Below, in pieces: positions 35,056 through 42,835 of a DNA stretch of 64,000 nt (the first letter of the stretch is position 1; the number at the start of each line of letters is the position of its first letter). Source of the stretch: Agromyces fucosus (lineage in GTDB: Bacteria; Actinomycetota; Actinomycetes; Actinomycetales; Microbacteriaceae); contig NZ_SDPO01000001.1 of NCBI RefSeq assembly GCF_004134865.1, positions 1,054,001 to 1,118,000 on the forward strand, read 5' to 3'. The notes under the pieces are model-generated. The model was not told where the DNA came from and did not search any database. It saw nothing but the letters and a program-made list of their open reading frames with translations. Made by a program: the position numbers and the translations under genes.

Positions 35056-36489
35056 ATGGACAGCCCGACCCCCGTGCTCGAAGGCACGCATGACGACCTG
35101 CTCGCCGAGATCCAGTCGCACGACGGAGAGCGACGCGACATCATCGACCCGGCGACCGGCGAGATCGTCGGCCGGGCCCCCGTGCACTCGATCGAGGACC
35201 TCGAACGCGCGATCGCCCGGGCGACGGCGGCCCAACCGTCGTGGGCCGCGCTCGGCCACGAGCGGCGCAGCGAACTGCTCATGTCGGCCGCCGACGCGAT
35301 CGACGCCGAGGCCGAGGCGCTCGCGCGCATCCTCTCGCGAGAGCAGGGCAAGCCGCTGAACGGCCCCAACGCCCGGTTCGAGGTCGGCGGGGCGTCGGGC
35401 TGGCTGCGCGCCGCCGCCGCCACCCCGCTCGAGACCGAGGTGGTCTTCGACGACGGCCAGACGCACGCCGAGTTGCAGTACCGTCCCATCGGGGTGGTGG
35501 CCGCCATCGGCCCATGGAACTGGCCGCAGATGATCACCGTGTGGCAGCTCGGGCCGGCACTGCGCATGGGCAACACGGTCGTCGTGAAGCCCTCGGAGTA
35601 CACGCCCCTCAGCGTGCTCGCGCTCGTCGCGGTGATCAACCGAGTGCTGCCGGAGGGCGTCGTCGAGATCGTCTCGGGCGGCCGTGAGATCGGCGCAGCG
35701 CTCTCATCGCACCCGGCAATCGGCAAGGTCATGTTCACGGGTTCGACGGCGACCGGCAAGGCGATCATCCGCAGCTCCGCCGACACCGTCAAGCGCCTCA
35801 CGCTCGAGCTCGGCGGCAACGACGCCGGCATCGTGCTGCCCGACGTCGACCCGAAGGCGATCGCCGAGGGGCTGTTCTGGGGCGCCTTCATCAACACCGG
35901 ACAGACCTGCGCCGCGCTGAAGCGCCTCTACGTGCACGACCGCGTCTACGACGCCGTGTGCGAGGCCCTCGTCGAGGTCGCGCGCGCAATGCCGATGGGC
36001 GTCGGGCTCGACGAGGCGAACGTGCTCGGCCCGCTGCAGAACCGCCAGCAGTTCGACGTCGTCGACCGGCTCGTGGAGTCGGCGAAGGCCTCGGGAGCGC
36101 GCGTGCTGCTCGGCGGAGAGCCCGACCGCGACCAGCCGGGCCACTTCTACCCGACGACGCTCGTCGCCGACATCGACGACGCGAACCCGCTCGTCCAGGA
36201 GGAGCAGTTCGGGCCGGCGCTGCCGATCATCCGCTATCACGACGTCGATGAAGCCATCGCCCTCGCCAACGGCGTCGAGGTCGGGCTGGGCGCCTCGGTC
36301 TGGGCGACCGATCGCGACGAGGCCCGGCGGGTCGCGGGGCGCATCGAGGCCGGCACCGTGTGGATCAACTCGCACGGCACGATCCACCCGATGGTGCCGT
36401 TCGGCGGCGCGAAGCAGTCGGGCTACGGGCTGGAGTTCGGCGTCGAGGGCCTCAAGGCGCTCGGCGTGCCGCAGGTCATCAACGGCTGA
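35056..36489 (+). CDS. Aldehyde dehydrogenase family protein
   Basis: A 477-residue NAD(P)-dependent aldehyde dehydrogenase with Asn155 ('PWNWPQ'), Glu251 ('LELGGND') and catalytic Cys285 ('NTGQTCAAL'). Start ATG 35056 follows GGAGGAA. The short N-terminus and the 'FTGSTATGK' block place it in the broad betaine/phenylacetaldehyde/succinate-semialdehyde group. Its locus holds a copper amine oxidase, an amino-acid-type permease and a FeaR-like regulator, as for E. coli feaB/tynA/feaR, so oxidation of phenyl- or 4-hydroxyphenylacetaldehyde is the best guess. Succinate semialdehyde, the product of the hpa route, is a second candidate. Sequence alone does not decide. Confidence 0.88.
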   Translation: MDSPTPVLEGTHDDLLAEIQSHDGERRDIIDPATGEIVGRAPVHSIEDLERAIARATAAQPSWAALGHERRSELLMSAADAIDAEAEALARILSREQGKPLNGPNARFEVGGASGWLRAAAATPLETEVVFDDGQTHAELQYRPIGVVAAIGPWNWPQMITVWQLGPALRMGNTVVVKPSEYTPLSVLALVAVINRVLPEGVVEIVSGGREIGAALSSHPAIGKVMFTGSTATGKAIIRSSADTVKRLTLELGGNDAGIVLPDVDPKAIAEGLFWGAFINTGQTCAALKRLYVHDRVYDAVCEALVEVARAMPMGVGLDEANVLGPLQNRQQFDVVDRLVESAKASGARVLLGGEPDRDQPGHFYPTTLVADIDDANPLVQEEQFGPALPIIRYHDVDEAIALANGVEVGLGASVWATDRDEARRVAGRIEAGTVWINSHGTIHPMVPFGGAKQSGYGLEFGVEGLKALGVPQVING

Positions 36490-36632
36490 GCTGCGAGCAC
36501 TGCGAACCGCGTGCGGATGGGCCGGGATCGTTTCGCTCCCGGCCCTTCCGCGTGCATCCCCGGCGGCCGACCCTGCACGCGTATCGTGGACGGCGACCTC
36601 GACGGCTCAGCCGCCGGTCACGGGAGGAGACC

Positions 36633-37220
36633 ATGCCGAAGATCGTCGACCACGACGAACGCCGTCTCGAGATCGTGCGCGCGACCTGGCGACTCATCGC
36701 CGAGAAGGGGTTCCGCGCGACGACCATGCGCGAGATCGCGAGGTCGGCAGGGGTCGCGAACGGCGGACTGGTGCCCTACTTCCGCAACAAGGAAGAACTG
36801 ATCGGCGCCACGTTCGAGCATGTCTACGCGGCGACCAACGCCAGGTTCGCGGCGGTTCGCGCCGACCTCGAGGGCATGGCCGCGCTGCGCGAGCTCATGC
36901 TGCAGATCTTCCCCCTCGATGAGGAGCGCATCCTCGAGGCGCGCATCGTGATCCCCTTCTGGGAGTACGCGGCCAACGAACCCGACCTGCTGGCCCTGCA
37001 CGAGCGCACCATGGACGAGTGGCGGGTCGAGATCGCCGATCATCTCGAGCGTGCGAAGCAGCTCGGCGAGGCGCGTGACGACGTCGACGTCGCGGTGGCG
37101 ACCGACCACCTCATGGCCTTCGTCGACGGCGTGCAGGTGATCGCCGTCGTCTCCCCCGCGAGCGCGGCGCCCGCGCGGCTCACGCGACTGCTCGACGGCT
37201 ACCTCGACCTGCTGCGCTGA
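36633..37220 (+). CDS. TetR family transcriptional regulator
   Basis: A 195-residue TetR-type repressor: N-terminal helix-turn-helix (~10-55) with 'GFRATTMREIARSAGVANGGLVPYFRNKEEL', then a helical ligand domain of the BetI-like TetR_C group ('RIVIPFWEYAANEPDLLALHE'). A strong GGGAGGAGA precedes the ATG at 36633. It lies 143 bp after the aldehyde dehydrogenase gene on the same strand and is convergent with the copper amine oxidase gene. Control of the dehydrogenase, and perhaps of the amine oxidase promoter, is plausible; BetI-type relatives sense choline or polyamines. The ligand is not known. Confidence 0.9.
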   Translation: MPKIVDHDERRLEIVRATWRLIAEKGFRATTMREIARSAGVANGGLVPYFRNKEELIGATFEHVYAATNARFAAVRADLEGMAALRELMLQIFPLDEERILEARIVIPFWEYAANEPDLLALHERTMDEWRVEIADHLERAKQLGEARDDVDVAVATDHLMAFVDGVQVIAVVSPASAAPARLTRLLDGYLDLLR

Positions 37221-37243
37221 CGCGCTGCCGAGCGACGGCGACG

Positions 37244-37275
37244 GGGCCGGATGCCGCGGCTGCGACATCCGGCCC
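37244..37275. terminator. Bidirectional hairpin terminator
   Basis: GGGCCGGATG/CATCCGGCCC, a perfect 10-bp stem (37244-37253 with 37266-37275) with a 12-nt loop, between the convergent tetR and amine oxidase genes. Confidence 0.8.
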
Positions 37276-37295
37276 TCGTGCGCGTCAGTGCGTGG

Positions 37296-39416
37296 TCAGT
37301 GCCCGTGGCCGGCGCAGGTGCACGCCCCGGCTGCGCAGTGGCATCCGCTCGCCTCGTGGGTTTCGTGCGCCGCGTGCCCGCTCGCGCCGTGACCGGCCGA
37401 GGCGGCTTCGGCGCGCGCGGCGCCGGTATGGCAGGCCATGCCGAGCGAGGCCGACGACGGCACGTTCAGCGTGGGGTTGCGGCCGAAGAAGCCGTAGGGC
37501 TTCAACGTGAATTTGGCGGTATCGACGGGCATGACGGGCCAGTCCTCGACGCGCGGGAAGTGCGTCGGACCGAACGTGTGCCAGAGCACGATGTCGTCGC
37601 CGTCGATCGAGCGGTCGGCGGCCGTGTAGCGCGGGAGGCCGTCGCCGCCCGGGCCCTGGTTCACGAGGTCGCCCGCCGGGTACCGCTCGGCCTGGTCGTA
37701 CCTCGTGACCCAGAGGTGCTTCCGGGTGAAGCCGGCGCGCTGGGAGATGACCGATTCGGGGTCGGCGAGCAGCGTGGGCGATCCCTGGGCGATGAGCTCG
37801 TAGCCGACGGGACGCCCCAGGCGGTTCGTCTTCTCGGTGTTCACGACATGCCAGGTGCGTCCTGCCGCGGGGTCGGCGTCGCGTGCACCCTCGGCCTCGG
37901 TGCGCAGGCGCGTCGTCCGCTTGGTGAAGGCGTTGCCGTAGGTGTTGCCCTCGCCCATCGGCACGCTCACGGCGTCGACCTCGTCGACCGCGTTCGCGAG
38001 GCCGTCGACCATCATGTCGAGGCGCGCGCTGAAGAGGTGCTGGTGGTACGGCGCCCCGAGGCCCGGGGCGACCTCGCTCGCGTGGTCGCCGGCCTCGGCG
38101 TCGAAAGCCGACGTGAAGAGCACGCCCGTGAGCTTGGCCTCGCACTCGATGGTGCCGTCGAGGTAGAGGTACCAGTAGAAGCCGTAGTCGTAGTTGCCCA
38201 CGGTGGTGAAGAAGCTGATGACGAGCCGGCGCTGGCGGCGCACCTCGTTCGAGCCGGTGTAGATGTCGGTGTGCTTCCAGAGGGTGCCGTAGTCCTCCTC
38301 GTGCATGCAGATGGCGTTCGGGATGACGCGGGGGTGCCCGAACTCGTCGGCGATCGTCGCGTCGAAGTATCGGATCTCGCCCAGGCAGTCGCACCCGAGC
38401 TGGAGCGAGTTCGCGTAACGGCCGAACACGTACTCGCCGGTGTCGAAGTAGTTCTGCCAGAAGCGCGCGGGCGAGGGGTCGCCGTAGGGCACGACCATCT
38501 CGGCGATCGAGGCGCGGTAGACGATGTCGCGCTCCTCGCCGCCCTGGTCGGCGTCGACGTAGCGGATGCGGCGCAGCACGAGCCCTTCCCGGGCATCGAA
38601 GGCGAGGGAGAAGCGCCAGTTCGCCCAGCTCACCCGATCGTCGTCGACCGAGTAGCTCGGCCCCTCGGGTTGGCTGATCTCGATCGGTTTCAGGGTGTCG
38701 AGCGGCGCGCCCTGCACCGCGGGGTCGTCGAAGTTCCCGCCCTCGGCCGGGATGTCGTAGACGCGGTGGTCGATGAGCTCGAACATGCGTCCCTCGATCA
38801 TGTCGACGTACGCGCAGAGGCCGTCGACAGGGTGGGCCCAGCAGTGGTCCTGCTCGTTCTCGCGCATGAATGCGAGCACCCGGATGACGCGACGGCCCGC
38901 CTCGGCCTCGAAGCCGTAATTGCCGGCCGAGAGCGGCGCGAGGGCGACCTGCCCGTGCGTGATGCCGCGCTTGGCGAGGGCGTCGTGCCACTCCTGCTCC
39001 GCCCCGAGGAGGTCGTAGATCGCCTCGAACTCGACGTCGAGGATCGGCACGTGGCCATTCGCACCGTCGATCGGTTCGTTCGTGAGCACTGCACGGTCGG
39101 TGATCGAGACGCGGAGGTCGGCCGACGCGCCCGTCGACCGATCGAGGACCAGGGCACGCACGATGCGCGGCAGGTCGGTGCCCGCGAGCACATCGGCCTT
39201 GGCCGGTTCGTCGAGTCCGACGTAGACGAAGCGGGTCGCCTCGCCGATGAGCGCGGCCTCGTGCAGGATGTCGCGCGCTGCGTCGATCTCGTCGGCGGAG
39301 AGTCCGCGCAGCGGGTCGTTCGCCGCGTGCGGCGCTCGGCCGTTCGGCGCCTGGGGTGCTGCCGCGCTGGCTTCGTCGCGCCGGCCGATCGAGTGGTGTG
39401 TGGACGTCGTCGTCAT
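37296..39416 (-). CDS. Copper-containing primary-amine oxidase (topaquinone enzyme)
   Basis: A 706-residue copper amine oxidase that oxidises primary amines to aldehyde, ammonia and H2O2. Tyr409 in 'GNYDYGF' is the precursor of topaquinone; Asp325 in 'YFDTGEYV' is the base; His458 and His460 in 'YHQHLF' and His613 in 'LWHTFG' bind copper. The first four match Arthrobacter globiformis phenylethylamine oxidase (Tyr382, Asp298, His431, His433) with a constant offset of 27. There is no signal peptide, as in other Gram-positive members. The C-terminus from residue ~662 carries an unusual His/Cys-rich tail (eight His and five Cys over the last ~45 residues, ending GHGH). It is divergent from a small membrane protein gene; an APC permease gene follows that. 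Phenethylamine, tyramine or histamine are likely substrates. Confidence 0.95.
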   Translation of the reverse strand: MTTTSTHHSIGRRDEASAAAPQAPNGRAPHAANDPLRGLSADEIDAARDILHEAALIGEATRFVYVGLDEPAKADVLAGTDLPRIVRALVLDRSTGASADLRVSITDRAVLTNEPIDGANGHVPILDVEFEAIYDLLGAEQEWHDALAKRGITHGQVALAPLSAGNYGFEAEAGRRVIRVLAFMRENEQDHCWAHPVDGLCAYVDMIEGRMFELIDHRVYDIPAEGGNFDDPAVQGAPLDTLKPIEISQPEGPSYSVDDDRVSWANWRFSLAFDAREGLVLRRIRYVDADQGGEERDIVYRASIAEMVVPYGDPSPARFWQNYFDTGEYVFGRYANSLQLGCDCLGEIRYFDATIADEFGHPRVIPNAICMHEEDYGTLWKHTDIYTGSNEVRRQRRLVISFFTTVGNYDYGFYWYLYLDGTIECEAKLTGVLFTSAFDAEAGDHASEVAPGLGAPYHQHLFSARLDMMVDGLANAVDEVDAVSVPMGEGNTYGNAFTKRTTRLRTEAEGARDADPAAGRTWHVVNTEKTNRLGRPVGYELIAQGSPTLLADPESVISQRAGFTRKHLWVTRYDQAERYPAGDLVNQGPGGDGLPRYTAADRSIDGDDIVLWHTFGPTHFPRVEDWPVMPVDTAKFTLKPYGFFGRNPTLNVPSSASLGMACHTGAARAEAASAGHGASGHAAHETHEASGCHCAAGACTCAGHGH

Positions 39417-39489
39417 GCTGGACCTTTTTCTCTACGTTTGTCGAGTAACATAACCGCACGCACCGGAACAGGGAAGATTCGGAAGACGA

Positions 39490-40026
39490 ATGGTCGAGAT
39501 CGCGCACGGTGTCATGCTCCTCGGGGCCCTGGCGGGAACGGTGGCCGCCCTGGCGCCCGGCCGGGTGCGGACTCTCGACGTCGTGGCCGCCCTCGTCATG
39601 GCCGCCGCCATGCTCGACACGGCCGTCACGCACCTGGTGCCGGGGCTCGCCTGGTCGGCGCTCCTCGTCGCAACGGGTCTCGCCATCGGCATCCGGGCCC
39701 GACGCGGCATCCGTCGGACCGACCCGGCGGCACGATGCGGCCGCCCCCTCGCCGACCTACACCACGCCCTCGCCCTGATCGCCACCGGATGGCTGCTCGC
39801 CGGCGTCGGGGCGGCCGAGGCGTCGTCCGCCGTCCACCACGGCGGCACCGTGCTGCCGTTCCAGTGGCCGGCCCTGATCGCCGTGATCGCGCTCGGCGCG
39901 TGCGTGGCGGCCAGGGCCGTGCGGACGGGACGGGCGGCGCTGCGACACGGCGCGATGGCGGCGGGCATGACCGTCATGCTCGCCGCCATGGCCGCCCCGG
40001 CCGCCATCGCCGCCCTCGGCTCGTAG
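39490..40026 (+). CDS. Small His-containing membrane protein of unknown function
   Basis: A 178-residue membrane protein with four to five hydrophobic segments, at about 5-25, 30-50, 55-68, 92-110, 122-145 and 152-175. His residues stand near helix ends ('DTAVTHLVPG', 'LADLHHALALIA', 'SSAVHHGG', 'ALRHGAM'), and Met residues are frequent in the last helix. I do not recognise the family. It is divergent from the copper amine oxidase gene with only 73 bp between the start codons, so the two share a control region. His/Met-lined membrane proteins are often metal-related, and a role in copper supply to the oxidase is an attractive but unproven idea. Confidence 0.65.
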   Translation: MVEIAHGVMLLGALAGTVAALAPGRVRTLDVVAALVMAAAMLDTAVTHLVPGLAWSALLVATGLAIGIRARRGIRRTDPAARCGRPLADLHHALALIATGWLLAGVGAAEASSAVHHGGTVLPFQWPALIAVIALGACVAARAVRTGRAALRHGAMAAGMTVMLAAMAAPAAIAALGS

Positions 40027-40057
40027 CCGCGTCGGCCACTGGCCGCCCTGCGCAGGC

Positions 40058-41593
40058 TCAGATCCCGCGGTGCCCCTCGCCGTCCATCAGGTCGACCTCG
40101 GCCTCCTCGATGCCGTGACCGATGCGCGCGTACAGCTCGGGATTCCGCTTCCGGATGGCAAAGCCCCAGATGACGCCGAGCACGCCCGGCACGATGAGCA
40201 GCGCGGGCAGCACGAACGTCACCGGGGTCGTCTCGGCCTGGCCGAGCAGCACGTTGAAGTTCGCGACGATGAGCACGAACACGGTGAAGAGGACGACCGC
40301 CGAGATGAGCGGTGCGATGAACGTCGACCAGCGGCCGAGTCCGCGCCGGTCGCGCCGGAAGAACCCGATCACCGAGATGGCGATGATGCACATGAGCAGC
40401 ACGAGGCCCATCGCACCCGTGTTCGTCAACCAGGTGAACATCGTGAGCACCGGATAGAGGAACTCGGTGGGCGCGAAATCGTTCTTCAGCCCCATGACCT
40501 CACCCGCGAAGACGAAGCCGAGCGTGACCACGAGCGCGATGATCGTCTGCGCGAGCGAACCGGCCCACGGCGCACGGGAGACGGCGCGCACCGAGCCGAG
40601 TCGGGGATGCAGAACCCCCTCGCGCCCGAGCGAGTACAGATAGCGGGCGACCGCGTTGTGAAACGACTGCAGGGCCGCGAACAGGCTCGTGAGGAACAGC
40701 ACCTGCATGAGGTCGCTGATGATGACCGGGGCATGCTCGCTCATGAAGACGAACATGAGGTCGGGGCCGTACGTCGCCGAGGCCTCGGCGATCTGCGACG
40801 GACCGATCCCCACGGTGAAGGCCCAGGCGCTGAACGCGTAGAAGACGCCGATGATCGCGACCGCCGCGTAGGTGGCGCGGGCGACCGTGCGCTTGGGGTC
40901 CTTCGACTCCTCGCCGTAGATCGCGGCCGACTCGAAGCCCATGAAGGCGGCGATGCCGAACGAGAGCACGGCGCCGACCCCCGGCACGAACAGGTTCGAG
41001 AGTTCGAGGCCCGCCGTGCTCACTCCCTCGGGCGCGACCGAGAACGAGACGATGTCGAAGACCAGCACGGCGACGAACTCGAGCGCCACGAGGATGCCGA
41101 GCACTTTCGCCGAGAGGTCGACGCGGTTCACTCCGAGCACGGCAACCACGCCGATGCAGACGAGGATCCAGAGCCACCACGGGGTCGCGATGCCGAGCTT
41201 CGCCTCGAGGAACATCGACATCTGGAACCCGAAGAGCCCGTAGATGCCGACCTGCATCGCGTTGTACGCGACGAGCGCCACGAGCGACGCGCCGACCCCG
41301 AACGGCCGGCCGATTCCCTGCGCGATGTAGGCGTAGAAGGCGCCCGCATTGGTCACGTACCGGCTCATCGCCGCATAGCCGACGGCGAACACGGCGAGCG
41401 CTGCGGCGAGCACGATGAAGCCGATCGGCACGCCGATCACTCCCGTGACCGCGAACGTGGTCGTGACCCCGCCGGCGACGACGGTGAGGGGGGCCGACGC
41501 GGCGATGATCATGAGGGTGACGGATGGCACGCCCAGGCGGCGGCGACCGAGGCCGCTGCTCTGCTTCGGTGGTGTGGACGTCGTGGAGGTCAT
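40058..41593 (-). CDS. APC family amino acid/amine permease
   Basis: A 511-residue transporter with 12 or more membrane helices and the APC superfamily opening 'LGVPSVTLMIIAASAPLTVVAGG'. Helix 2-3 contains 'NAGAFYAYIAQGIGRPFG' and helix 6 the family's 'AFMGFESAAIYGEESKDPKRTVARAT'. Start ATG 41593 behind AAGGAA, with an extra open frame upstream that I leave out. Relatives import amino acids or amines by proton symport or exchange. It lies between the amine oxidase locus and a FeaR-like AraC regulator gene (divergent), so uptake of a biogenic amine or aromatic amino acid is the likely role. The substrate is inferred from context. Confidence 0.9.
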   Translation of the reverse strand: MTSTTSTPPKQSSGLGRRRLGVPSVTLMIIAASAPLTVVAGGVTTTFAVTGVIGVPIGFIVLAAALAVFAVGYAAMSRYVTNAGAFYAYIAQGIGRPFGVGASLVALVAYNAMQVGIYGLFGFQMSMFLEAKLGIATPWWLWILVCIGVVAVLGVNRVDLSAKVLGILVALEFVAVLVFDIVSFSVAPEGVSTAGLELSNLFVPGVGAVLSFGIAAFMGFESAAIYGEESKDPKRTVARATYAAVAIIGVFYAFSAWAFTVGIGPSQIAEASATYGPDLMFVFMSEHAPVIISDLMQVLFLTSLFAALQSFHNAVARYLYSLGREGVLHPRLGSVRAVSRAPWAGSLAQTIIALVVTLGFVFAGEVMGLKNDFAPTEFLYPVLTMFTWLTNTGAMGLVLLMCIIAISVIGFFRRDRRGLGRWSTFIAPLISAVVLFTVFVLIVANFNVLLGQAETTPVTFVLPALLIVPGVLGVIWGFAIRKRNPELYARIGHGIEEAEVDLMDGEGHRGI

Positions 41594-41790
41594 GGCTGGG
41601 GGTTCCTTATCCGACGGGGAGCGAGCCACGGCGGCGTCGCCCGGTTCCGCCTCATGATTCCCCTCTGGGCGTCTCCCGCCTTGTCGCAGAGCGAAGGGTG
41701 GTTGACCCCCAACGCAGGCTCGACCTGTCGGTTTTGCCTCAACAGGCGTAGAGTCTCCCCACTCGGACGTTGACGTCCCTTCCCCCAGAG

Positions 41791-42771
41791 ATGAGGTGCA
41801 TGCACGTGCCCGACGAATCCGTGCGCTTCGCCCCACTCGATCGGGTGGCCCTGCCGCTCGGCTTCGGCGAGTTCAGCGCACTCGTCTCGCAGTCGTTCGT
41901 GCCGCTGCAGGTGCGCTCCGACCGACAGGACTCGTTCCGCGGCGACATCCGCGCCTCGACCAACGACGACGTGCACGTCTCGGTCGTCACCGCCGACGGC
42001 CACGAGATCCACCGCACGCCCGAACTCGTCGCCCGATCGAGCCACCGTTGCTTCAAGGTGGGCCTGCAACTGGCCGGTACGGGCCTGCTCATCCAGGACG
42101 ACCGCGAGGCGGTGCTCCGCCCCGGCGACCTCACGGTCTACGACACCGACTCGCCCTACACGCTCGTGTTCGAGGAGAAGTTCAGCACCCTCGTGCTCAT
42201 GGTGCCGCATCGCATGCTCGAACTGCCGACCGACGCCGTGCGCGGCATGACCGCCGCCACCATCGACGGCGGCACCGGTCTCGCGCGGGTCGTTGCCCGT
42301 TTCCTCGGTGAACTGGCGGGCGACCTGCAGCAGCTCGACGGCCCGATCGGCGGGCGGCTGGCACGCAACGCCGTCGACCTCGTGACCACCCTCTACGCGC
42401 GCGAACTCGACGTGGCGCGCGATGCCGATCGACCGCACCTCGCCATGCTCCGACGCGTGCAGAGCTACATCGACGACCATCTGAGCGATCCCGATCTCAC
42501 GCCCGGCAGCATCGCCGCGGCCGTCTACATCTCGACCAGGCACCTGCACGCGCTCTTCCACGAGGAGGGGCTCACCGTCTCGACGTTCATCAGGGCGCGC
42601 CGACTCGACCGCTGTCGCCGAGAACTCGGCGATCCACTGACCGCGCATCGTCCCATCGGCCAGGTCGCCACGAGGTGGGGCTTCGCGGATGCCGCGCACT
42701 TCAGCCGCGCATTCCGCGCCGAGTTCGGCGAGCCGCCGAGCTCGTTCCGTGCGCGCACGACCGCGGCCTGA
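41791..42771 (+). CDS. AraC family regulator, FeaR-like (AraC_binding_2 domain)
   Basis: A ~326-residue AraC-type activator. The N-terminal ~190 residues match the AraC_binding_2 (cupin_6) domain found in FeaR ('STNDDVHVSVVTADGH', 'CFKVGLQLAGTGLLIQDDREAVLRPGDLTVYDT'). The C-terminal ~100 residues carry two helix-turn-helix units, 'TPGSIAAAVYISTRHLHALF' and 'PIGQVATRWGFADAAHFSRAF'. FeaR of E. coli activates the amine oxidase and phenylacetaldehyde dehydrogenase genes tynA and feaB; the same gene types are here. Two close ATG codons (41791, 41800) are possible starts and neither has a convincing ribosome site. A -10-like TAGAGT lies ~40 bp upstream. It is divergent from the permease gene. Confidence 0.87.
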   Translation: MRCMHVPDESVRFAPLDRVALPLGFGEFSALVSQSFVPLQVRSDRQDSFRGDIRASTNDDVHVSVVTADGHEIHRTPELVARSSHRCFKVGLQLAGTGLLIQDDREAVLRPGDLTVYDTDSPYTLVFEEKFSTLVLMVPHRMLELPTDAVRGMTAATIDGGTGLARVVARFLGELAGDLQQLDGPIGGRLARNAVDLVTTLYARELDVARDADRPHLAMLRRVQSYIDDHLSDPDLTPGSIAAAVYISTRHLHALFHEEGLTVSTFIRARRLDRCRRELGDPLTAHRPIGQVATRWGFADAAHFSRAFRAEFGEPPSSFRARTTAA

Positions 42772-42786
42772 GCATCCCGACGACGG

Positions 42787-42804
42787 CCGACGTGACGACG
42801 TCGG
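42787..42804. terminator. Small hairpin between convergent araC-type and dacB-type genes
   Basis: CCGACGT-GACG-ACGTCGG, a 7-bp stem with a 4-nt loop, in the 64-bp convergent gap. A weak terminator call. Confidence 0.45.
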
Positions 42805-42835
42805 GGCGATACTCGACGCTCGGCGAACCGCGGGA

